The notes beneath the pieces are model-generated. The model was not told the origin of the DNA, ran no database searches, and saw only the letters and a program-made list of their open reading frames with translations. From positions 1 to 64,000 of the forward strand of contig JBEULG010000027.1 in NCBI GenBank assembly GCA_041287425.1: 64,000 nucleotides of DNA, written 5' to 3'. A program made the position numbers and the translations under genes. The DNA is from JAFGSI01 sp041287425 (GTDB taxonomy: Bacteria > Chloroflexota > Anaerolineae > Anaerolineales > Villigracilaceae). Shown in pieces: positions 16,940 through 26,163 of this stretch. Each line of letters opens with the position of its first letter. Position 1 is the first letter of the stretch.

Positions 16940-18292
16940 CTAAACAGCAACGCGCTTCTTGATCAAGAGAACCCCCAACGCCAACAAGCCCAGGCCGCCC
17001 CAGACCAGCAGATAGGCGGGATACGCCAGCGCGGCAAGAGGCCGCGGCATGGACGCAAACACCTGGACGCGGTTGCTCGTCACCGAGTCCGCGCCCGCCA
17101 GCCACAAGCGGGAATATTGCCAGGCTTCATCCACCGTCCACAGATTCACCCACAGCCCTGCCTGACGATAAGCCCGAATGGCCCGTGTCGAAAGGCCATA
17201 CTCGCTGTTGACCACTTGATAGCCATCCGCCTTCAGGTCGGCAGGCGAAGGGGGATGCCAGTAGTTCACCCCCGTGGCCAAAACCGCTTCCGGCAGAGCG
17301 TTTCGAATGTGGGCAATTTCCTCGCGGCGGGTCAAAATCCAGGTTCGGGGAGCAACGCCAGCCGCCTCGATCTTCTGCAGGCACAGGTCAAGCGCCTGGG
17401 CCGCGTAGGGGTGGCCAGCGACTGGAATGCGCAAATCGTAGATGAACACCAAGTCATGCTCAGCGACGAGCGCAAGCATCTCCTCCAGGGTCGGGATGGG
17501 TTCGCCTCGAAAAGCAGTCGTTCCGGCAAACCAACTGCCGGCGTCCAGCCGGGAGAGTTCCTCCCAGGCAAACGACTCGGCCGGCTCGTCGGCGCGGCCT
17601 GGGAAGACCTCGGCCACATTCGTGGTGCGGCGCAGGGTGGCATCGTGCATGAGAAACAACACCCCGTCGCGGGTGATGCGGATGTCCGTCTCCAGCCCAT
17701 AGACGGGAAGGGCCGCCGCTGCTCGCATGGCCGCCAGGGTATTCTCCGGAGCCAGAGTCGAGGCGCCGCGATGGGCAATCAGGCGCGGCTTCTCCGGCAG
17801 AGCGCGGTGATAGACGTTGCCAGGCGGCCAGAGGAGAGGAAGAGACCAGAGGAAGAGCAAAATAAGAGGAGACAAAATCTTCCGAGTGGTCGTCCTCTCT
17901 TTCACCCACCGGCGCAAGCCCCAGGCCAGGAGGAGCAAAAGGCCGAAGTCCACCACAAGCCGGAAATACTGGAGCAGTTGCCCCAGACGGGCCAGCTGGA
18001 TGGGATTCTTGAGGAAAAGGGCCGCAAAACTGCCGTAAAAGAAAAGCAGGAAGAAGACATCCAGAACGCGGTCGAGCCGGTGCCAGCCAGACCTGGGGTC
18101 AGCGCGACGAAAGACCAGGCGCGCCGCGCTCCAAAGAGCCATGGCGGCGGCGCAGGCCAAGAAGACCGACAAGTAATTCATCTGCAGGCCGGTCACCTCG
18201 GCGAGGAAACGATTGAGGGCGTCGCGAAAGGTCAGATTGGTCAGCCAAAAAGCCAGAAAAACAAGCGCATGAATCAAGACTGCCCAAGACAT
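16940..18292 (-). CDS. Membrane-anchored glycerophosphodiester phosphodiesterase
   Basis: 450 residues. Residues 1-155 carry about four to five membrane helices; the catalytic GDPD TIM barrel follows with PRLIAHRGASTLAPENT, LETDIRITRDGVLFLMHD (His, Glu and Asp of the metal site) and INLWTVDEAWQY-like end strand (here VNLWTVDEAW). A last helix (about 425-445) precedes KKRVAV. It hydrolyses glycerophosphodiesters to an alcohol and glycerol-3-phosphate, probably on the outer face. It converges on chbP with a 21-nt gap and lies just downstream of the degV gene on the same strand. Confidence 0.9.
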   Translation of the reverse strand: MSWAVLIHALVFLAFWLTNLTFRDALNRFLAEVTGLQMNYLSVFLACAAAMALWSAARLVFRRADPRSGWHRLDRVLDVFFLLFFYGSFAALFLKNPIQLARLGQLLQYFRLVVDFGLLLLLAWGLRRWVKERTTTRKILSPLILLFLWSLPLLWPPGNVYHRALPEKPRLIAHRGASTLAPENTLAAMRAAAALPVYGLETDIRITRDGVLFLMHDATLRRTTNVAEVFPGRADEPAESFAWEELSRLDAGSWFAGTTAFRGEPIPTLEEMLALVAEHDLVFIYDLRIPVAGHPYAAQALDLCLQKIEAAGVAPRTWILTRREEIAHIRNALPEAVLATGVNYWHPPSPADLKADGYQVVNSEYGLSTRAIRAYRQAGLWVNLWTVDEAWQYSRLWLAGADSVTSNRVQVFASMPRPLAALAYPAYLLVWGGLGLLALGVLLIKKRVAV

Positions 18293-18338
18293 ACCAGCCT
18301 CTGCTCGAAAATCGGGTCTCTGGCGAGACCTGATTCGC

Positions 18339-19175
18339 TTACTTCAGCATGTAGAGAATGCCTATCGTCGCCGGCCCGCAGTGGCTGGAGATGACACTGC
18401 CGGCCAGGGTAATGCGCACTTCGTCGGGCGCGGCCAGGCGGAGGATTTCCTGCTTCAGAAATTCGGCGTCCTGCGGGCAGGCGGTGTGAGTAATGAAGAC
18501 GCGGCGGCGGTCGAGCCGCTCCAGGTCGGCGGCGAAGTCGTCCAGCATCATCTGCAATCCCCTCTCGCGCGAGCCGCGCGCTTTGCCTTTGACTCCCAGC
18601 GTCCCGTCGGCGCGCACCTCGATGATGGGATGAATCTTGAGCACGCTGCCGGCCAGCGCCTGCAACGCCGAGCAGCGCCCGCCTTTGTAGAGATACTCCA
18701 TCGTATCAATGATGAACGAGGTGCGTACTTTCGGCACGCAGGCTAGAATGTCCTGTTCGATTTCGGCAGCCGAGCGGCCGGCGGCGCGCAGTTCAGCGGC
18801 GCGCAAGACCAGCAATCCGATGCCGGTTGAAAGGTTGAGCGAGTCGATCACGCGCACGCGGCCCTCCCCCTTTTCGGCCGCCGCCAGGCGCGCATTTTGA
18901 ATGGTCGCCGAGAGATTGGATGAAATGCCGATAAAAATGCTCTCGCCATCCCGCTCAAAGAAACGGGCGAACTCGCCCACCGATGGGGCGGCTGTCTTCG
19001 GCAACGTTCCAACCTGAGCGACCAGATCGAAGAGTTTCTGCTGGTCAATTTCGACGCCGTCCAGATAGGCGTTTTCGCCCAATGTCACCGTCAGGGGAAT
19101 GACATCCACGCCAAACTCGGCGGCCAAATCGCTGCCCAGATCGGCTGTGCTGTCGGTCAGAATGTGAAGTGTCAT
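18339..19175 (-). CDS. DegV family fatty-acid-binding protein
   Basis: 278 residues with the DegV fold: HILTDSTADLGSDLA at the N-terminus, SSNLSATIQNARLAA, VIDSLNLSTGIGLLV, EYLYKGGRCSALQAL and a Ser/His pair in VISSHCGPATIGI. DegV/FakB proteins bind fatty acids and, in some bacteria, present them to a FakA kinase; no fakA is in this window. The start has TGAGGAGCC. Confidence 0.9.
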   Translation of the reverse strand: MTLHILTDSTADLGSDLAAEFGVDVIPLTVTLGENAYLDGVEIDQQKLFDLVAQVGTLPKTAAPSVGEFARFFERDGESIFIGISSNLSATIQNARLAAAEKGEGRVRVIDSLNLSTGIGLLVLRAAELRAAGRSAAEIEQDILACVPKVRTSFIIDTMEYLYKGGRCSALQALAGSVLKIHPIIEVRADGTLGVKGKARGSRERGLQMMLDDFAADLERLDRRRVFITHTACPQDAEFLKQEILRLAAPDEVRITLAGSVISSHCGPATIGILYMLK

Positions 19176-19212
19176 GGCGGCTCCTCAAAGGATAAAATCT
19201 CTTGCCTCCAGA

Positions 19213-19239
19213 GACCCGCTTTCTTGAAGAAAGCGGGTC
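19213..19239. terminator. Perfect 13-bp dyad downstream of the regulator
   Basis: GACCCGCTTTCTT and AAGAAAGCGGGTC face each other around a single base. It follows the stop of the minus-strand SufR-like regulator and precedes degV. There is no long T run, so it may be a terminator of a non-canonical kind or a processing site. Confidence 0.5.
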
Positions 19240-19288
19240 CCGACGACGCCCTAACTATACCCGATTTTCCTCCGCTTCGCAAAGGGCG

Positions 19289-19915
19289 TCAGCGCGCCAC
19301 GAAGACGCACTGCGGCAGGCCGGAGGCGGCCCGCTCCCGTTTGGCCGTCTGCGTCACCGCCTGTTGCAGGAAGGCCTCGATCAGAAAAGCGTCCATGCGG
19401 CACAGTTCGGGGTGCTCGGCGATGACCGCCGCGTAGGGACAATGCCCCAGGATGAGGCGCGCCCCTGCCGCGCCCGCCTCCCAGCGCGCCTGGTAGTGAA
19501 GCGCCTCCAGGCGCTGGACGAGGCGCGCGAGCCGCGCTGGCAGCGCGCCGCCAGCCCCCGTCTCCGCACCCGCCAGCCGAAGCGCCAGCCTGCGCAGCGC
19601 CTGTTCGCGCCGCTCCTCGGCCAGCCCTCCCAGCCACTCGGACAACAACTGACTCGCAAGTTCATCCAGTCCGTCGCCGAGCAGGCGGCGCGAAAGGCCA
19701 TAAACTTGTTTCGGACGACCGCGCCCTTCCCGCTGCTGCCCGACCACCTGCAGCACATCGTTGGATACCAGCACGGCCAGATGATGGCGGACATTGGCGA
19801 CCGTCATGCGCAGCGCCCGGCTGAGTTCCAGGGCGCTGGCCGCTTGATGCCGGCGCAGGTAATCGAGAATCCGCAGGCGGGTCGGCAAACGAGAAGAAGG
19901 GGAAACGGGTGTCAT
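19289..19915 (-). CDS. ArsR/SufR-like transcriptional regulator with C-terminal cysteines
   Basis: 208 residues. Residues 10-80 form a winged helix (LRILDYLRRHQAASALELSR, then TVANVRHHLAVLVSNDVLQV and a GRPKQVYGLS wing). The C-terminal part has GHCPYAAVIAEHPELCRMD and, near the end, GLPQCVF: three cysteines plus a histidine in the spacing of SufR-type regulators that hold a labile Fe-S cluster. It is divergent from nuoB and its own TATAAT lies 7 nt before the ATG, so it is probably leaderless. I infer control of itself and nuo through the 34-bp dyad between them. Cluster binding is a prediction. Confidence 0.8.
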   Translation of the reverse strand: MTPVSPSSRLPTRLRILDYLRRHQAASALELSRALRMTVANVRHHLAVLVSNDVLQVVGQQREGRGRPKQVYGLSRRLLGDGLDELASQLLSEWLGGLAEERREQALRRLALRLAGAETGAGGALPARLARLVQRLEALHYQARWEAGAAGARLILGHCPYAAVIAEHPELCRMDAFLIEAFLQQAVTQTAKRERAASGLPQCVFVAR

Positions 19916-19922
19916 TTGTCAC

Positions 19923-19928
19923 ATTATA
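19923..19928 (-). promoter_or_regulatory. -10 box of the SufR-like regulator, leaderless
   Basis: TATAAT on the minus strand, 7 nt before the ATG, with no ribosome binding site in between. Its -35 region falls inside the neighbouring dyad. Confidence 0.65.
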
Positions 19929-19938
19929 GTCATCTTCC

Positions 19939-19972
19939 CCAAATTACGCAAATATATATTTTCTTAATTTGG
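19939..19972. promoter_or_regulatory. 34-bp near-perfect dyad, candidate operator
   Basis: CCAAATTACGCAAATAT is followed directly by its near-reverse complement ATATTTTCTTAATTTGG; 15 of 17 positions pair. The centre is at 19955/19956. The right end touches the nuo -35 box and the left part covers the -35 region of the divergent regulator, ideal for coordinate repression by the SufR-like protein. Confidence 0.75.
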
Positions 19973-20001
19973 TTGACTGAATGCCTACCCGAGGCTATAA
20001 T
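19973..20001 (+). promoter_or_regulatory. nuoB promoter (sigma70-type)
   Basis: TTGACT (19973-19978), 17-nt spacer, TATAAT (19996-20001). This is one of the two best full promoters in the window and gives a leader of about 28 nt with the ribosome binding site AAGGAG before nuoB. Confidence 0.85.
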
Positions 20002-20035
20002 CGCCCCGTTTCCAATGCCGGATTAAGGAGAAGCG

Positions 20036-20662
<627 letters not shown>

Positions 20663-20663
20663 G

Positions 20664-22406
20664 ATGGCCGTTCCTGCTCCCGTCGAAACCCTCGACTTGG
20701 CCGCCCGCTTCCCCGGCTGGGTGACCGCCGACACTCGCCCCGGCTACTCCGGCTGGATCGTCGCCAAAGACAAATTGCTCGATTTCGCCCGCACCCTGCG
20801 CGACGAACTCGGCTACGATTACCTCTCCTCCGTCACCGGCGTAGACTATCTGCCCGAAGGCAAGATGGAAGTGGTCTATCACGCCTACAAAACGACCGGC
20901 GGTCCGGGAATCGTCTTCAAGGTCCAGACGGCGCGCCAGGACCCGGTGGAAGTGCCTTCGCTGGTGTCCATCTACCCCGGGGCGGAGTTCCAGGAGCGCG
21001 AGGCCTGGGACCTGCTGGGCATCAAATTCACCGGCCACCCCGACCTGCGCCGGATTTTGATGTGGGAAGATTTCGCCGGCCATCCGCTGCGCAAAGACTG
21101 GCGCGAACCTTACTTCGAAGAGGAGTTCAAGCCTTTCAAGTCGCGCTGGCCGGAAGGCAAATTCCAGATGGCCGAAGAGAAGGCCCGCCTGGGTGACAAC
21201 CTCACCTTCCCGGCCGGATTCGACCCCAAACAGAAAGCCGAATTCGACCCGGAAAAGGCGCTCTACGAGGCGCTCCGCGCCTACCAAAAGGCCGAAACCG
21301 GCCTGGAGACCGAACACCTGCTGGTCAACATCGGCCCGCATCATCCCTCCACGCACGGCGTCTTCCGCGTCGCCGTCATCCTGGACGGCGAAACCATCGT
21401 CAACCTCAAGCCGGTGATGGGCTACCTGCACCGCAACCACGAGAAAATCGGCGAACGCAACACCTTCCTGATGAACATGCCCTACACCGACCGGCTGGAT
21501 TACCTGACCTCGATGAGCAACAACTTTGGCTACGCCCTGGCAGTGGAAAAACTGATGGGCATCACCCCGCCCGAGCGCGCCGAGTACATCCGGGTGATGA
21601 TGGCCGAACTGACCCGTATCTCCAACCACGTCTGGGCGATCGGCTTCCTGCTCAACGACCTGGGCGCTTACTTCACCCCCATGCTCTACGCCCAGGAAGA
21701 ACGCGAACTGATTCTGGACATCTTCGAGGCGGTCTCCGGCTCGCGCATGATGTGCAATTACTTCCGCTTCGGCGGCGTGGCCCGCGACCTGCCCGAAGGC
21801 GTGCTGGAAAAAATCCGCGACCTGGCCTTCGAGCGGCTGCCGCGCAAAGTGGACGAATTGGAAGACCTGCTGGCCGAGAACGAAATCGTCCGCTCGCGCG
21901 GCATCGGCCAGGGCGTGCTGACGGCCGAGGACGCCATCCGCTATTCGGCCTCCGGGCCGCTGCTGCGCGCCTCGGGCATTCCCTACGACGTGCGGCGGGC
22001 CGAACCGTACAGCATCTACGACCGCCTGGAGTTCGAGGTCGCCTGCCGCCCGAACGGCGATATCTATGACCGGATGATGATTCGCTTCGACGAAATCCGC
22101 CAAAGCCTGCGCATCATCCAGCAGACCGTCAAGCAGATTCCCGCCGGCCCCATCATGGCCGTCAAACCGGCCTATCAGGTGCGCGTCCCGCCGGGCGAAG
22201 CGTATGGACGAGTCGAGGGTCCGAAGGGCGAACTCGGTTTCTATATCATCTCGACCGGCAAATCCAGCCCCTGGCGCTATCACGTCCGCGCCCCTTCCTT
22301 CATCAACCTGACCGCCTTCGGGCCGATGTGCGTCGGCCAGAAAATCGCCGACCTGGTCGCCATCCTGGGTTCGATCGACATCGTGCTGGGCGAATGCGAC
22401 CGCTGA
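20664..22406 (+). CDS. nuoCD: NADH-quinone oxidoreductase subunits C and D, fused
   Basis: 580 residues in one frame. About residues 1-185 are NuoC (LGYDYLSSVTGVDYL; SIYPGAEFQEREAWDLLGI; RRILMWEDFAGHPLRKD) and about 205-580 NuoD (LLVNIGPHHPSTHGVFR; MGYLHRNHEKIGE; ARDLPEGV; YHVRAPSFINLTAF). NuoD with NuoB forms the quinone site of complex I. Fusion of C and D is known from enterobacteria and others. The ATG is one base after the nuoB stop. Confidence 0.95.
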   Translation: MAVPAPVETLDLAARFPGWVTADTRPGYSGWIVAKDKLLDFARTLRDELGYDYLSSVTGVDYLPEGKMEVVYHAYKTTGGPGIVFKVQTARQDPVEVPSLVSIYPGAEFQEREAWDLLGIKFTGHPDLRRILMWEDFAGHPLRKDWREPYFEEEFKPFKSRWPEGKFQMAEEKARLGDNLTFPAGFDPKQKAEFDPEKALYEALRAYQKAETGLETEHLLVNIGPHHPSTHGVFRVAVILDGETIVNLKPVMGYLHRNHEKIGERNTFLMNMPYTDRLDYLTSMSNNFGYALAVEKLMGITPPERAEYIRVMMAELTRISNHVWAIGFLLNDLGAYFTPMLYAQEERELILDIFEAVSGSRMMCNYFRFGGVARDLPEGVLEKIRDLAFERLPRKVDELEDLLAENEIVRSRGIGQGVLTAEDAIRYSASGPLLRASGIPYDVRRAEPYSIYDRLEFEVACRPNGDIYDRMMIRFDEIRQSLRIIQQTVKQIPAGPIMAVKPAYQVRVPPGEAYGRVEGPKGELGFYIISTGKSSPWRYHVRAPSFINLTAFGPMCVGQKIADLVAILGSIDIVLGECDR

Positions 22407-22419
22407 CGAGGAGCCATCT

Positions 22420-23055
22420 ATGAGCGAAATGTACGGAAAAGGTATTCTGAAAGGCCTCGGCGTCACGCTCAAACGTTTCTGGGACACCTACTGGGAAGAC
22501 GCAATCTGGCTGTTCCGGCAGGTGACGCGCGGCGAGCGGCGCTATCGCTCGCCCGAAGGAATCGCCCATCGGGCCAGCAAGAACGCGCGCGGCATCTTCA
22601 CCGTGCAATATCCGGAGGAAAAACTGCCGGTGCCGGAGGAATTCCGCTTCGTCCCCTTCCTGGTCTACGAGGAGGGGCCAAACGGCGAGAAGGTGATGCG
22701 TTGCACCTCGTGCGGTATCTGCTCGCGGGTTTGTCCGCCGCAGTGCATTTGGATCGTGCGCACCACCGACCCGGAGACCGGACGCCCGATCCCCGACCCG
22801 GCCGAATTCTACATTGACGTTGACATCTGCATGAATTGCGGCCTGTGCGCCGAGTTCTGCCCGTTCGACGCCATCAAAATGGATCACGATTACGAACTGG
22901 CGTCCTTCGGGCGCAGTGTGTACGACAAAGAAAAACTGGCAAAACCGGCTTCTTACTACGAAAGCATCCGCCCGCGCAACGCCGCCCGCGAGAACGCCGC
23001 CCGGGCCGCGAAAGAGGCAGCCCGTTTCGCCGCAAGCGCCAAACCCGAATCCTGA
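22420..23055 (+). CDS. nuoI: NADH-quinone oxidoreductase subunit I (2x 4Fe-4S)
   Basis: 211 residues with two complete ferredoxin motifs, CTSCGICSRVCPPQC (about 97-111) and CMNCGLCAEFCPFDA (about 137-151), which hold clusters N6a and N6b that pass electrons to NuoB. The tail is Ala/Arg-rich and longer than usual. GAGGAGCC precedes the ATG. No NuoA, H, J, K, L, M or N is nearby, so only the connecting Q-module/ferredoxin part of complex I is encoded here. Confidence 0.93.
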   Translation: MSEMYGKGILKGLGVTLKRFWDTYWEDAIWLFRQVTRGERRYRSPEGIAHRASKNARGIFTVQYPEEKLPVPEEFRFVPFLVYEEGPNGEKVMRCTSCGICSRVCPPQCIWIVRTTDPETGRPIPDPAEFYIDVDICMNCGLCAEFCPFDAIKMDHDYELASFGRSVYDKEKLAKPASYYESIRPRNAARENAARAAKEAARFAASAKPES

Positions 23056-23072
23056 GCCTGGTCCCCAAGCCG

Positions 23073-23450
23073 ATGCCGGCAACCATGCGCCCCAACGACA
23101 CCGACCTGCTCTTTCCCGACCGCCTCATCCCGCTCCTGGCCAACCTGCGTTCTGCCGACTGGCGGGCGCTGGTCCAACGCGTGGTCGCGGCCGAGGCCAA
23201 CCCGCTCGAGCAGGCGGCCTTCGTCCTGATGATGGTGCGGCTGAACGGCTGCGTCTCCTGCAACGCCGATTCGTACCGCGCCATGCAGGGCTGCCTGGTC
23301 TGTTCACAACAAACGCTGAAACGCTTTCGCGGCTCAGACGAGGACCTCCTGCGCGCCTTTGAAGCCGCCTGCCGCGAAGTCGATTCTCATCTGACCCAAA
23401 CACAAACTCTCTCCTCGCGCCCCGCGCGCATGGAAATGGATAAATCATGA
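23073..23450 (+). CDS. Small four-cysteine protein of unknown function
   Basis: 125 residues; I do not recognise the family with certainty. The centre reads RLNGCVSCNADSYRAMQGC and LVCSQQTLKRFRG: CxxC plus two further Cys, suitable for a metal or Fe-S site. It is otherwise helical and soluble. Its stop overlaps the mrp start (ATGA) and it lies 17 nt after nuoI, so it is cotranscribed and coupled to the Fe-S carrier gene; a role in complex I or Fe-S handling is inferred from that alone. No clear ribosome binding site; the ATG 12 nt downstream is an alternative start. Confidence 0.65.
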   Translation: MPATMRPNDTDLLFPDRLIPLLANLRSADWRALVQRVVAAEANPLEQAAFVLMMVRLNGCVSCNADSYRAMQGCLVCSQQTLKRFRGSDEDLLRAFEAACREVDSHLTQTQTLSSRPARMEMDKS

Positions 23451-24496
23451 GCAAAAACATCTCCCCCGAAGCTGTCCTGGCGGCGCTGAGCAAGGTGCAG
23501 GAACCCGAACTGCACAAAGACCTGGTCAGCCTGAACATGATTCGAGACCTGCAAATCGAAGGCGACCGCGTCTCTTTTACGATTGTGCTGACCACGCCGG
23601 CCTGTCCGCTCAAAGGCAGCATCGAGCAAGCCGCCCGTCAGGCCGTCCTGAGCATCCCCGGCGTCAAGACGGTGACCATCAAGATGGACGCCAGCGTCCC
23701 CAACGATGGGCGCATGCGCGGGCTGATGCAACTGCCCGTCCGCAACGCCGTCGCCGTCGCCTCCGGCAAGGGCGGCGTCGGCAAATCCACCGTCAGCGTC
23801 AACCTGGCCGTCGCCCTGGCACAGAGCGGGGCGCGGGTCGGCCTGATGGACGCCGACATCTACGGCCCCAACATCCCGACCATGATGGGCATTCGGGAAA
23901 TCCCCGGCGCCAAAGAAAACAAACTGCTTCCGGCCGAGGCCTACGGCGTGAAACTGATGTCGATGGGCTTCCTGGTCAAGCCCGGCCAGCCGCTCATCTG
24001 GCGCGGCCCGATGTTGAACTCGGCCATCCGCCAGTTCCTGGCCGACGTGGAATGGGGCGAACTGGACTATCTCATCGTTGACCTGCCGCCCGGCACCGGT
24101 GACGCGGCGCTTTCGCTGGCCCAGACCCTGCCGCTCTCCGGCGTGGTCATCGTCACCATCCCGCAGAGCGTTTCCCTCGAAGACGCCTCGCGCGGCCTGA
24201 ACATGTTCCAGACCCTGGAAGTGCCCATCCTGGGCGTGGTCGAGAACATGCGCGGCGAATTCTTCGGGGCCGGCGGCGGCGAAGACCTGGCGCGCATCGC
24301 CAAGGTCCCCTTCCTGGGCGCGGTGCCGATGGAAGCGAGCGTGCGCGTCAGCGGCGACAGCGGCCAGCCGGTCGTCGTCGCCCAGCCAGATTCGGCAGCC
24401 GCTCAGGCGCTGCGGGCGATCGCCGAACAGGTCGCCGCCCGCCTGAGCGTGGAGGCTATGCGCCAGAACAACGCCCCCACCATCAACGTGGTCTGA
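23447..24496 (+). CDS. Mrp/ApbC-type Fe-S carrier P-loop ATPase
   Basis: 349 residues. Residues 1-85 are a MIP18/DUF59 domain with the conserved Cys in LTTPACPLKGSIEQ; the ATPase core has the deviant Walker A SGKGGVGKSTVSVNLA (about 105), DADIYGPNIPTMMG and DLPPGTGDAALS. Mrp proteins bridge a 4Fe-4S cluster across a dimer through a CxxC that normally follows VENM; here the segment runs VENMRGEFFGAGGGEDLA with no cysteine. It follows nuoI and the Cys-rich protein and overlaps the latter by 4 nt. Confidence 0.92.
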   Translation: MSKNISPEAVLAALSKVQEPELHKDLVSLNMIRDLQIEGDRVSFTIVLTTPACPLKGSIEQAARQAVLSIPGVKTVTIKMDASVPNDGRMRGLMQLPVRNAVAVASGKGGVGKSTVSVNLAVALAQSGARVGLMDADIYGPNIPTMMGIREIPGAKENKLLPAEAYGVKLMSMGFLVKPGQPLIWRGPMLNSAIRQFLADVEWGELDYLIVDLPPGTGDAALSLAQTLPLSGVVIVTIPQSVSLEDASRGLNMFQTLEVPILGVVENMRGEFFGAGGGEDLARIAKVPFLGAVPMEASVRVSGDSGQPVVVAQPDSAAAQALRAIAEQVAARLSVEAMRQNNAPTINVV

Positions 24497-24543
24497 AATG
24501 CGCCCTGACCAGCCGGGAGAGGCAGCCGACCGCAAGGTTACGG

Positions 24544-24549
24544 TATAAT
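24544..24549 (+). promoter_or_regulatory. -10 box of the PSP1 gene, leaderless
   Basis: TATAAT, 7 nt before the ATG; the gap CCCGCC-like stretch has no ribosome binding site. No convincing -35 box. Confidence 0.65.
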
Positions 24550-24556
24550 TCCCGCC

Positions 24557-25438
24557 ATGCAACCGCTCATCGTTGGCGTCCGTTTCGCCCAAATCGGAAA
24601 AGTCTACCATTTCGACGCCTCGGCCATCCCCGACCTGCGCCCCGGTGACCATGTCGTGGTCGAGACGACGCGCGGCAAGCAACTGGGCGAGGTGACTGCC
24701 ATCATCGAAGACCCCGTCAAGCCGCCCGAGGGCTGGAAGCCGGTCGAGCGCCGCGCCACCCCGCGCGACCTCGTCCTGCGCCGACTCTGGCAGCAGAAAG
24801 AAATCGAGGCCCTGATTGACAGCCGTGAGCGCGCCGCCCAATTGAAACTGCCCGGCGTCAAAATTGTGGCCGCCGAGTACTCCTTCGACGGCACCCGCCT
24901 GGCCATCATGTTCAGCACTGAGACCGAGGAAAAGGTTGACCTCAAGTCCCTGCGCAGCGACCTGCAAAAGAAATTCGCCCCCGCCCAGGTGGAATTGCGC
25001 CAGATAGGGCCGCGCGACGTCGCCAAACTGTTGGGCGGGATGGGCGCCTGCGGCCTGGAGACGCGCTGTTGCTCGAAATTCCTGACCGACTTCAGCCCCA
25101 TCTCTATCAAAATGGCCAAAGAGCAGGGCATTTCGCTGACGCCTGATGAAATCACCGGCATGTGCGGCCGCCTGCGCTGCTGTCTGGTCTACGAGTACGA
25201 GCAATACGCCGCCGCCCGCAAAGAACTGCCCAAGCGCAACAAGCGCGTCGTCACCCCGCTCGGCGAAGGCAAAGTCATCGACGTCTCGCCGCTGCAACTG
25301 CGCGTGTGGGTCGAACTGCCCGAAATCGGCGCCCGCGAATTTCACCGCGATGAACTCCAGCCGTGGGACGAACTCGAAGCCCTGCGGCGCAAAGCCCAAC
25401 AACCCTGCGAAAACTGCTCCGAAAGAGAAAAAACATGA
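24557..25438 (+). CDS. PSP1/RicT-like protein
   Basis: 293 residues of the PSP1 (YaaT/RicT) family. GVRFAQIGKVYHFDA at the N-terminus and the block GGMGACGLETRCCSKFL, ITGMCGRLRCCLVYE supply the conserved cysteines that in the Bacillus Ric complex hold 4Fe-4S clusters. In Bacillus the complex affects mRNA processing and phosphorelay; no RicA or RicF is seen here. The start is an ATG 7 nt behind TATAAT. It overlaps the LmbE-like gene by ATGA. Confidence 0.9.
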   Translation: MQPLIVGVRFAQIGKVYHFDASAIPDLRPGDHVVVETTRGKQLGEVTAIIEDPVKPPEGWKPVERRATPRDLVLRRLWQQKEIEALIDSRERAAQLKLPGVKIVAAEYSFDGTRLAIMFSTETEEKVDLKSLRSDLQKKFAPAQVELRQIGPRDVAKLLGGMGACGLETRCCSKFLTDFSPISIKMAKEQGISLTPDEITGMCGRLRCCLVYEYEQYAAARKELPKRNKRVVTPLGEGKVIDVSPLQLRVWVELPEIGAREFHRDELQPWDELEALRRKAQQPCENCSEREKT

Positions 25439-26163
25439 ACCAGGAATCGCCCGGCGTCTGGACCGAACCGCAAAAGATTCTCGTCATCCTGGCTCACCCC
25501 GACGACCCCGAATTTTTCTGCGGCGCGACCCTCGCCCGCTGGGCGCGCGCCGGCCACAGCATCCACTACTGCCTGCTGACCTGCGGCGACAAGGGCGGCG
25601 GCATGGACGTCACCCCTCAGGAATTGTGCACCGACCGCCGCCAGGAACAACGCCGCGCCGCCGATGTCATCGGCGTCGGCGAGATTCGCTTCCTCGACCA
25701 CGAAGACGGCTACCTCGTCCCGACCCTCGACCTGCGCCGCCAGGTGGTGCGCGTCCTGCGCCAGGAGCGGCCCGACATCCTGGTCTCCTGCGACCCCACC
25801 AACCTGTTCCCCTTCAGCGGCTACGGCCTGAATCACCCCGATCACCGCGCCGCCGGACAGGTGGTGCTGGACGCCGTCTTTCCCGCCGCCGGCAACCCCC
25901 ACTACTTCCCCGAACTGCTCGCCGAGGGCCTCCAGCCGCACACCCCGCGCGAGGTCTGGCTCGCCTTGCCCGCCCAGCCCACCATTGTCTTCGACGTCAC
26001 CGACACGTGGGACATCAAACTGCAAGCCCTCAAAGAACACAAATCCCAAATCGGCGACCCGGCCGAATTCGAAAAACGCATGCGCGCCCGCCACACCGAA
26101 GATAGCAGTGACGAGGCCCCGCGCTACGAAGAACGCTTCCGCGTCATCCAATTCCGCTCATGA
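25435..26163 (+). CDS. LmbE/PIG-L family deacetylase
   Basis: 242 residues. The zinc site motif is LAHPDDPEFFCGATLARW (AHPDDE variant with Pro-Glu after DD) and the distal His comes from GLNHPDHRAAGQ. Family members remove N-acetyl groups from GlcNAc-containing lipids, mycothiol precursors or bacillithiol precursors; the substrate is unknown here. The ATG overlaps the PSP1 stop codon and its own stop overlaps the next ATG, so PSP1-LmbE-MBL is one coupled unit. Confidence 0.9.
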   Translation: MNQESPGVWTEPQKILVILAHPDDPEFFCGATLARWARAGHSIHYCLLTCGDKGGGMDVTPQELCTDRRQEQRRAADVIGVGEIRFLDHEDGYLVPTLDLRRQVVRVLRQERPDILVSCDPTNLFPFSGYGLNHPDHRAAGQVVLDAVFPAAGNPHYFPELLAEGLQPHTPREVWLALPAQPTIVFDVTDTWDIKLQALKEHKSQIGDPAEFEKRMRARHTEDSSDEAPRYEERFRVIQFRS

